A DNA stretch of 8,528 nucleotides from CAYSLC01 sp964431545 (GTDB lineage Bacteria > Desulfobacterota > Desulfobacteria > Desulfobacterales > JAABSP01), in the NCBI GenBank assembly GCA_964431545.1, contig CAYSLC010000219.1, positions 1-8,528 on the forward strand, in the 5' to 3' direction. Position numbers and translations under genes: made by a program. The notes under the pieces are model-generated. The model did not search any database. It was not told the origin of the DNA and was given only the letters and a program-made list of their open reading frames with translations. Each line of letters begins with the position of its first letter. The first letter of the stretch is position 1. This document shows positions 1-5,026 of this stretch, piece after piece.

Positions 1-6
1 CATTGA

Positions 7-116
7 TGTGCCGCCCTTACAGGGCTCGACGGGTTGTCACGCCGTACCCAGGGCGCTGCCCGTGGGCTGGTATGTCCAACCCCGTTGGGGTGAACCCCCG
101 AACTGAACTCTTCTCA
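7..116. repeat. Direct repeat copy A (about 110 nt)
   Basis: This stretch recurs at 335-439. The two copies align over their whole length with two substitutions (11 versus 339; 56 versus 384) and a small indel where copy A reads GGGGTGAA after CCCCGTT. Internal hairpins are visible: GCCC-TTACA-GGGC (13-25), CCCAGGGC pairing with GCCC(G)TGGG around a 3-nt loop (47-66), and CCCC-GTT-GGGG (80-90). The second copy has lost the last of these. Both copies end in the same GAACTGAACTCTTCTCA tail. It looks like an interspersed palindromic (REP-like) repeat. The left edge may extend beyond the window. Confidence 0.85.
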
Positions 117-134
117 GGGAGTCACAACAAAATA

Positions 135-252
135 TGACGCCAAATTCCGGCGTATTGGAGTGCGAAAATTATATTTTTCGCACCCAAATGGGCTGTTCCC
201 CCTTCTTAGTGCGAAAAACGAAATTTTCGCACTCCTTGATGTTCGGGCGTCA
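135..252. repeat. Nested inverted-repeat core with four GTGCGAAAA arms
   Basis: Two perfect hairpins sit side by side. GTGCGAAAA (160-168) pairs with TTTTCGCAC (175-183) around a 6-nt loop. AGTGCGAAAA (208-217) pairs with TTTTCGCACT (224-233), also around a 6-nt loop. The outer arms also match each other, GGAGTGCGAAAA (157-168) with TTTTCGCACTCC (224-235), so a larger structure can form instead. Further out, TGACGCC (135-141) is inverted at 246-252 as GGCGTCA. The architecture suggests a small non-autonomous mobile element, a multi-site operator, or a structured DNA/RNA element. The sequence does not decide among these. Confidence 0.75.
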
Positions 253-282
253 AAACAAAATAAGATAGCCGCCGTTTTGTTT
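253..282. repeat. Inverted repeat AAACAAAA / TTTTGTTT
   Basis: AAACAAAA (253-260) is inverted at 275-282 with a 14-nt GC-containing loop. It abuts the right end of the nested GTGCGAAAA structure and lies between the two direct repeats, so it is probably part of the same element. The stem is only A/T plus one G:C pair, so a stable RNA hairpin is doubtful. Confidence 0.45.
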
Positions 283-334
283 ATGATGAAATTTTGACGT
301 CACGATTCAGCCGGTTCGCGGGTAGTTTTAATCT

Positions 335-439
335 TGTGACGCCCTTACAGGGCTCGACGGGTTGTCACGCCGTACCCAGGGCGTTGCCCGTGGGCTGGTA
401 TGTCCAACCCCGTTGGCCCCCCGAACTGAACTCTTCTCA
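335..439. repeat. Direct repeat copy B (about 105 nt)
   Basis: This is the second copy of the repeat at 7-116, in the same orientation and 328 nt downstream. It keeps the GCCC-TTACA-GGGC hairpin (341-353) and the CCCAGGGC/GCCCGTGGG hairpin with loop GTT in place of GCT (375-394). It lacks the GGGG arm of the third hairpin. Translating it on the plus strand gives a peptide containing PRALPVGWYVQPRW. From memory, similar peptides occur as spurious short hypothetical proteins in many draft genomes, which would fit an interspersed repeat, but I cannot search for this here. Confidence 0.85.
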
Positions 440-614
440 CATCATGCGGTACATGCATGTGCCTTTTTTGAAAAACGCCAGAGCCGCCGCGGCGGCCGAC
501 GGCGGGGTTGACGCGGCCCGGAAAAAGGGGTATCCAGTATCCGCCCTCTTCGGGAGGGCCAATATCGCCGTCCGTCCGCGTAGACCGCGCGGAGAAGACG
601 GCGGGCGGAGCCCC

Positions 615-1367
615 ATGGAAGACGAAAAGATCAAAATCGAAATGCTGGTCCACGATCTCAAGACCCCCCTGGCCGTCATCGAGGCGGGGGTTCGTGGCAT
701 GATGGAACGGCCGGACAGCTACGGCCCCCTCACCCCCAAACAGGAGAAGGTCCTGCGCCGGCTGCTGCGCAACACCCGGATCACCCAGCAGATGGTGGGC
801 GACGCCCTGGAGCTGGGCCGCTGCCGGGAGGGAATCGTCACCGCCGGCCGGTTCGGCGTCGCCGACTGGCTGGAAGGCGTCCTGGTGGAGATCTTCGACC
901 TGGTGGAGAACGGCGTCTCGGAACAGATCCACGCCGATGGCGACCTGGCGGCCCTGACCGCCACCCTGTCCCGGAAGGGGCTGATCCTGGACGTCGACCC
1001 GGCCGTCTGGGAGGCGACCCTCCACACCGACCGGACCAAGCTCACCCAGATCCTGAGAAATCTGCTCTTCAATGCGTTCAAATACCGGAAGGAGCGCGTG
1101 ACCCTGGAGATCCGGAAGGGGGCCGATGATCTCTCCCTCTCCGTCCAGGACGACGGAAAGGGGATCCCCCCGGAGATGCACGACAAGATCTTCGAGTGTT
1201 ACTTTCAGGCCGACCCGGCGGACGTCAGTTCCGCCAGGGGTCACGGGCTGGGGCTTGCCGCGGCCATGGTGATGGCCGAGGCGCTGGGGGGGCGGCTCCG
1301 GCTGGAGAGCGAGGGGGGGCGTGGCGCCCGGTTCCACGTCCGGCTGCCCCTGACGGAACCGGGGTAA
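615..1367 (+). CDS. Sensorless histidine kinase (HisKA + HATPase_c)
   Basis: This is a 250-aa protein kinase of the two-component type, expected to autophosphorylate on His and pass the phosphate to a response regulator Asp. The H-box MLVHDLKTPL puts the phospho-acceptor at His13, almost at the N-terminus. The ATP-binding domain follows from about residue 135: N-box LRNLLFNAFKY (N149, N153), G1 box DDGKGIP (179-185), F-box IFECYF, G2 box GHGLGLAAAM (209-218). There is no sensor domain, membrane segment or signal peptide, so it is probably soluble. ATG 615 was chosen because GGCGGAG lies just upstream and all recognisable homology begins there. A longer reading from TTG 294 would cross a DNA repeat. 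It converges on the minus-strand response regulator 28 nt away and may feed the same regulator, which is inference. Confidence 0.85.
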   Translation: MEDEKIKIEMLVHDLKTPLAVIEAGVRGMMERPDSYGPLTPKQEKVLRRLLRNTRITQQMVGDALELGRCREGIVTAGRFGVADWLEGVLVEIFDLVENGVSEQIHADGDLAALTATLSRKGLILDVDPAVWEATLHTDRTKLTQILRNLLFNAFKYRKERVTLEIRKGADDLSLSVQDDGKGIPPEMHDKIFECYFQADPADVSSARGHGLGLAAAMVMAEALGGRLRLESEGGRGARFHVRLPLTEPG

Positions 1368-1378
1368 CCGCCCGTGGC

Positions 1379-1396
1379 GCCCCGAATCGGCGGGGC
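1379..1396. terminator. Possible weak bidirectional terminator between convergent genes
   Basis: GCCCCG (1379-1384) pairs with CGGGGC (1391-1396) around a 6-nt loop, between the convergent stop codons of the two signalling genes and touching the minus-strand stop. No T-tract follows on either strand, so intrinsic termination is uncertain. Confidence 0.25.
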
Positions 1397-1920
1397 TACA
1401 TCATCCGTTCCACATCCTCCCGGGAGGCGACGTACTTCTCGTCGAAGTCCTTCCAGAAATCCCGGTCCTTCTCCCGCCACTGGGGTCCGAACTTCTTGTC
1501 GAAGAACGGCTTGAGGCGGGCGAACCAACTCCCGGATTCCCTTCCGTGCTCCTGGTGGGCCCGGATGATTTCGGCCACAAACTCCCCGATGTCGGCGATC
1601 TTGTCCTTGGGGACATAGGACTGGGCCCCGGATTTGAGGGACTTGACCAGGTTGTCGGGGCTCAGGGCGTGGGCGGTGAGCATCAGGGTGGGGATCCCCT
1701 TTTCCCGGGTCAGGGTCAAAAGATCATACCCCCGGACCCCCATGATGTCGAGAATGGCCGCGTCGTAGGTCGATTTTTCCAGGAACTTCCTTGCGGTCTC
1801 GTAGTCCGGAGCGCTGTCGATGGCGCACATGTCGAGCATCTCCTCCAGGGTCTCCAGGATATCCGGCTCGTCGTCCACGATGAGCAGTCGCTTGCCCTTC
1901 AGAATGTCGGTGGTCTCCAT
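1396..1920 (-). CDS. Single-domain response regulator (REC) with aromatic C-terminal tail
   Basis: This is a 174-aa receiver protein. The REC domain spans about residues 10-122 and has the expected active site: acidic pair D16/D17 in RLLIVDDEPD, phospho-acceptor D58 in AAILDIMG, T82 in TLMLTAHA, and K105 in YVPKD. No DNA-binding or enzymatic output domain follows. Instead there is a ~50-residue charged and aromatic tail (about 125-174) with WFARLKPFF and DRDFWKDF. The gene follows the PAS-GAF kinase by 62 nt on the same strand and has a strong AGGAGGA ribosome site about 11 nt before ATG. An imperfect dyad (CC..GAAC-AG-GTTC..GG, 1941-1958) lies just upstream of that site. It is the likely phosphorylation partner of the upstream kinase and may signal through protein-protein contact or as a phosphorelay intermediate. 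Confidence 0.9.
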   Translation of the reverse strand: METTDILKGKRLLIVDDEPDILETLEEMLDMCAIDSAPDYETARKFLEKSTYDAAILDIMGVRGYDLLTLTREKGIPTLMLTAHALSPDNLVKSLKSGAQSYVPKDKIADIGEFVAEIIRAHQEHGRESGSWFARLKPFFDKKFGPQWREKDRDFWKDFDEKYVASREDVERMM

Positions 1921-1982
1921 TGGGGGGGTCTCCTCCTTTTCCTAGAACAGGTTCCTGGTACGATCAATACCCGCAATTCCCC

Positions 1983-4361
1983 TCATCCGTCAACAGGAAT
2001 CTCGGACCCGGGCCCGGCGGGAAAGATCACCGAGAAGCGGCTCCGGCCCGATCGCCGGCAGTCCTCCGGCCCCCGGCAGAAGGGGCAGTCGGCGATGCGG
2101 CCGGGGCACAGGTCCGATTCGTCCGGGATGTACCCGCACCGCTCCGACTCCATCTCGATCCGAAACCCGTACCGCTCGGAGAAGATCTTCATCCGCAGCA
2201 GGTCCGCCCCCTTGCCGCCGGCGTAGAAATCGAACGGCCGTTTGGTGGAGTAGGAGAGGGTGTCCCTTGTGACGTGGAACCCGTGGAAGATCCGCTTTCG
2301 GGACTCGGCGGTGATCCCCACCCCGTAGTCGTGGACCGACAGCCGGACCTCGTTCGGATCGCAGTCCACCGACACCTCGATCCTTCCTTCGTCCGGGGTG
2401 TTCTCCACCGCGTTCCGGACCAGGCCGTCCACCACCTTGGCCAGGGGATCCTCCGGGATCAGGATGGGCGGGCAGGCGGAAAGATGCTCCACGATCTCCA
2501 CCTCCCGGTGCTCGAAATCCCGCGCCAGGACCCGGAGCCGCCGGGAGACGAAGTCGGAGAGGTCGATCCGGGCCGGACTCTCCTTGTCGGGCGCGAAGAG
2601 CCGGATCAGCCGGCGCCGGAGCTTCCGGATCAGATCCCCCTCCCCCAGCTCCTCGGCGAGCAGGACCTCCAGCTCGTCCACGCACTGGTCGTAGATCCGG
2701 GTGAGGAAGCCGGGGGACCGGTCCCCCCGGGCCTGGAGGATGTCCTCCACCTCCTCCTGGATGTCCGAGAGGCGCTGGAGGTTTCGGCGTGCCCGTTTGG
2801 TGGTGGACCGCCACGACGCCTCCGGCAGATCCGAAAGGCGTTTCTCCAGGATGTTGAGGGAGCCCGCGAGGACCGAGATGGGGGTCTTCAGCTCATGGGA
2901 GAGGTGGTTGATCATCCGGTCCTTGGCCTGGTTGAGCTGCCGCAGCTCCTGGTAGGCCTCCTTGAGATCGTCGGAGAACCGGGCGTTTTCCACGGACAGG
3001 GCCACCGTGCCGGCGATCATGTTGAGCAGCTCCACGTCCAGGTCGTCGAAGGGGCCCTCCTTCTTGTTGAGGGCGGCCAGGACGCCGATGGGGCGGTCGC
3101 CGCTGCGCAGGGGGACCTCCACCAGGCTGTGGGTGTGGTAGCCGAGGATTCCGTCCCGCTCCGGGTACTCCCGGGGGATCGTGTTTCCGTCCTGGGTGAT
3201 GAGCGGCTCGCCGGTGCGGATCACCTTCCCGGCCATGATCTGGTCCAGGGAGAACCGCAGGCCCTTGACCCGCTTTTCGGTGGTGGAGTCGTCGTAGGCG
3301 GCGCCGGGGATATACAGCTCCTCGTTCTCCTCGTCCAACAGGATCACCGCCGATCCCTCGGCGTTGAGGAGCCGCTTGATCTCGTTGCTGATGTAGTCGA
3401 GCAATTCCTTCAGACCGGTGTACTCCGGCATGGCCGTGCTGATCCGGAGCATGGCGGCGTTGTTCCGGGCGATCCGTTTCTCCTGGGTGATGTCCCGGTG
3501 GATCAGCAGGATCCCGGCCGGCTCGTTCTCCGACTCGGGGAAGACGGCGGCCCGGAGCACCATGTCGAGGATCCGGCCCTCCCGGGTCAGCCTTCGGGTC
3601 TCGTACCGGAGGAGGATCTCGTTCTCCACGAGGTCCTCGATCTTCTGTCGGGTCTCCTCCTCCAGGCCGGGGGGGATGTAGGGGATCCGCCCCCCCTTGA
3701 GTTCCTCCAGGGTCCAGTGGAAGGTCTGGGTGAACATGGGGTTGACGTAGGAGACGTACCCGTCCAGGGTGAAGACGACGACGGGGTAGGGCACGAAGTC
3801 GATGAACCGCTTGTACCGGCGGACCGAGTCCCGGAGGATCGCCTCGGCCCATTTTCGCTCCGAGATGTCCTGGAGGGTCTCGATGGCGCCGGTGATCCGG
3901 CCCGCCGAGTCCCGGATGGGGGCGGCGGTGAAAAAGAGCCACTTGCCCTTGGACCCCAGGGCCGGGAAGAAGTCCTCGGCCTCGAAGGCCCCGTCGATGA
4001 CCCGGCTTTGTCTGTACTTGTCCTTGTAGTGGACGGCGATGGTCCCCGGGTCGGCTTCGTCCACCAGGAGATCGGCCATGACCGGGCGCCGGTGGTCGTA
4101 GAAGGCCCGCCACTGGTCCCGGGTGCCCACCATCTCGGCCTCGGTCAGGCCGGTGAGGTTCTCGCAGGCCCGGTTCCAGTGGGTGACCCGGTGGTCGGCG
4201 TCGATGACGAAGGTGGGGATCGAGGTGCCCTGGATGATCTGGGCCAGACGGATGTCCGCCTCCTCCGGGCCGGGGCCGTCCGGGGCGGGATTCCCCCGGA
4301 CCTCGGCCTCCATCGTCCGGAGACGGGCCTCCAGCTCCTCGTAGCTCGGTCTGGTTCCCAT
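1983..4361 (-). CDS. PAS-PAS-GAF sensor histidine kinase with C-terminal Cys cluster
   Basis: This is a 792-aa, apparently cytoplasmic kinase with no transmembrane segment or signal peptide. In order it has a short N-terminal helix (about 5-22), PAS/PAC 1 (about 35-170, ending GAIETLQDISERK), PAS/PAC 2 (about 178-298, ending GILLIHRDITQEKR), a GAF domain (about 305-460), HisKA with H489 in HLSHELKTP, a long helical linker (about 530-615), and HATPase_c with N-box LVRNAVENTP (N650, N654) and G1 box DYGVGI (678-683). The usual GLGL G2 box is replaced by AGGKGADLLRMKIF (714-727). Five cysteines follow at 742, 752, 759, 762 and 768 before the final strand SRFSVIFP. The start is ATG with only a weak GGGAAA upstream, 20 nt after the antitoxin-like gene, so translational coupling is possible. 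The ligand is unknown. The Cys cluster suggests metal or redox sensing, as inference. Confidence 0.92.
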   Translation of the reverse strand: MGTRPSYEELEARLRTMEAEVRGNPAPDGPGPEEADIRLAQIIQGTSIPTFVIDADHRVTHWNRACENLTGLTEAEMVGTRDQWRAFYDHRRPVMADLLVDEADPGTIAVHYKDKYRQSRVIDGAFEAEDFFPALGSKGKWLFFTAAPIRDSAGRITGAIETLQDISERKWAEAILRDSVRRYKRFIDFVPYPVVVFTLDGYVSYVNPMFTQTFHWTLEELKGGRIPYIPPGLEEETRQKIEDLVENEILLRYETRRLTREGRILDMVLRAAVFPESENEPAGILLIHRDITQEKRIARNNAAMLRISTAMPEYTGLKELLDYISNEIKRLLNAEGSAVILLDEENEELYIPGAAYDDSTTEKRVKGLRFSLDQIMAGKVIRTGEPLITQDGNTIPREYPERDGILGYHTHSLVEVPLRSGDRPIGVLAALNKKEGPFDDLDVELLNMIAGTVALSVENARFSDDLKEAYQELRQLNQAKDRMINHLSHELKTPISVLAGSLNILEKRLSDLPEASWRSTTKRARRNLQRLSDIQEEVEDILQARGDRSPGFLTRIYDQCVDELEVLLAEELGEGDLIRKLRRRLIRLFAPDKESPARIDLSDFVSRRLRVLARDFEHREVEIVEHLSACPPILIPEDPLAKVVDGLVRNAVENTPDEGRIEVSVDCDPNEVRLSVHDYGVGITAESRKRIFHGFHVTRDTLSYSTKRPFDFYAGGKGADLLRMKIFSERYGFRIEMESERCGYIPDESDLCPGRIADCPFCRGPEDCRRSGRSRFSVIFPAGPGSEIPVDG

Positions 4362-4381
4362 GGCGATTTCCCGGCCTGGCC

Positions 4382-4645
4382 TTACGACCGACGCTCGATC
4401 AATCGATCTTTAAGCCCCCATTTTGAGAACACCGATTTCACCTGTTCTTCCGAGGCGAACTTCCCCTGATCGGCTTGTCGGATCCCTTCCTGAATCGCCT
4501 CCATCCGCCGGGATTGATCTTCGATGAAGATCCGGATCGCCTCCGCGGCCGGCTCCGATTCGGTGGAACCGGATGGATCCGCCGGCATCTTCAGCCATCG
4601 GTAGGTATTTGAATCGATCGTCGTTGTGACGGTTTCCGTTTCCAT
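4382..4645 (-). CDS. Ribbon-helix-helix / ParD-type antitoxin-like protein, no toxin adjacent
   Basis: This is an 87-aa acidic protein. The N-terminal TETVTTTIDSNTYRWL reads like the DNA-contacting strand and first helix of CopG/ParD ribbon-helix-helix proteins. The C-terminal half, IEDQSRRMEAIQEGIRQADQ followed by GKFASEEQVKSVFSKW, closely resembles the toxin-wrapping tail of ParD-type antitoxins. The middle (20-33, rich in Pro, Ser and Glu) is unlike the usual second helix, so DNA binding may be altered. ATG 4645 is chosen over an upstream ATG (4846) because AAGGAGA lies about 10 nt before it and homology starts there. No ParE/RelE toxin is encoded beside it. The next gene, 20 nt downstream, is the PAS-GAF kinase. 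Antitoxin function is a family-based guess; a dedicated regulator of the kinase operon is the alternative. Confidence 0.7.
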   Translation of the reverse strand: METETVTTTIDSNTYRWLKMPADPSGSTESEPAAEAIRIFIEDQSRRMEAIQEGIRQADQGKFASEEQVKSVFSKWGLKDRLIERRS

Positions 4646-4732
4646 CGGGGATTTCTCCTTGTCTTCTCGATCAAACTGCGATCCCAAGGGTTTTCCGCTT
4701 GATATTTCAGGCATTCGGCATGCATCGAACAC

Positions 4733-4761
4733 AAGATACCATCCCCCCAAGTGGTTTTCAA
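4733..4761 (-). promoter_or_regulatory. Candidate sigma70 promoter for antitoxin-like/kinase/regulator operon
   Basis: On the minus strand TTGAAA (4761-4756) and TATCTT (4738-4733) are separated by exactly 17 nt, upstream of the 87-aa gene at 4645. The predicted start near 4726 leaves a leader of about 80 nt. An imperfect dyad TTCG-N8-CGAA (4714-4729) overlaps the predicted start and could be an operator. All of this is from consensus matching by eye. Confidence 0.4.
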
Positions 4762-4839
4762 TTCTTATGTGGTTTCCGCGCGGGGCGTCGGGGGCGGGAA
4801 ACCGGACCCGTCGGAGGCGTTTTTTTGCGGAAATTCCGT

Positions 4840-4869
4840 TTGACAAACCCGGATTTCGGGTATTAGAAT
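4840..4869 (+). promoter_or_regulatory. Sigma70-like promoter of the acyl-CoA ligase
   Basis: A perfect TTGACA (4840-4845) is followed after 18 nt by TAGAAT (4864-4869), five of six matches to the -10 consensus. It lies in a locally AT-rich stretch upstream of the acyl-CoA ligase. The predicted start near 4876 gives a leader of about 150 nt. Confidence 0.65.
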
Positions 4870-4886
4870 CCGCGTCCGCCGATTTA

Positions 4887-4902
4887 TTGAGCGATCGCTC
4901 AA
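4887..4902. promoter_or_regulatory. Perfect 16-bp palindrome, candidate TetR-family operator
   Basis: TTGAGCGATCGCTCAA is a perfect inverted repeat about 11 nt downstream of the predicted transcription start of the acyl-CoA ligase, a position suited to repression by blocking RNA polymerase. Its length and TGA...TCA ends resemble operators of TetR-family regulators, which often control acyl-CoA and fatty-acid genes in Proteobacteria. No TetR-type gene lies in the window, so the regulator would be encoded elsewhere. Confidence 0.55.
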
Positions 4903-5026
4903 AATCCGACGGACCCAGGCTCCCGGCCTACCGGGCGATCGGTAGGTATCCGGATCCTGAAAATGGAAACCTCATCCGCCGAACATTACAGGAGCGGCGA
5001 CGGAAAACCGTAAACAGGAGTGTACC

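Larger units (their letters stand above)
1..614. other. Non-coding leader region, repeat-rich
   Basis: I see no convincing gene here. The frame of the downstream kinase stays open leftwards to a TTG at 294, but its translation runs through the 335-439 repeat and an Ala/Arg/Gly-rich stretch without domain character. Positions 117-334 are clearly AT-richer than the rest of the window and carry inverted repeats. Positions 440-614 are GC-rich and featureless apart from a perfect 14-bp GC palindrome at 483-496. I found no confident promoter for the downstream kinase in this stretch. Confidence 0.7.
4646..5026. other. Divergent intergenic regulatory region
   Basis: This 381-nt stretch separates the minus-strand signalling operon from the plus-strand acyl-CoA ligase. 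I see no gene in it. Both long readings that overlap it (leftward from 4846, and from 4626 rightwards) lack domain character. It holds one candidate promoter per strand, a perfect palindrome (4887-4902), and the ligase ribosome site AGGAG (5016-5020). Confidence 0.7.

Noticed and set aside
7..439. CRISPR array
   Set aside because: There are only two copies, the repeats are over 100 nt and the spacer is 218 nt. No Cas gene is present.
294..614. N-terminal extension of the sensorless kinase from TTG 294
   Set aside because: It would translate the DNA repeat and an Ala-rich stretch, and the ribosome site and homology both favour ATG 615.
345..1337. Minus-strand open frame of about 330 codons over the sensorless kinase
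   Set aside because: It is antisense to a gene with clear H, N, G1, F and G2 boxes, and its own product has no recognisable domain.
1920..4469. Plus-strand open frame of about 849 codons
   Set aside because: It is exactly antisense to the PAS-PAS-GAF kinase. The translation is Gly/Val/Asp/Pro-rich with no domains, a typical shadow in GC-rich DNA.
4646..4846. 67-residue N-terminal extension of the antitoxin-like gene
   Set aside because: It has no RHH character and overlaps the candidate minus-strand promoter. ATG 4645 has a good ribosome site.
4891..4898. HIP1-type GCGATCGC octamer of cyanobacteria
   Set aside because: It is a single occurrence embedded in a longer promoter-proximal palindrome, and the gene content is not cyanobacterial.
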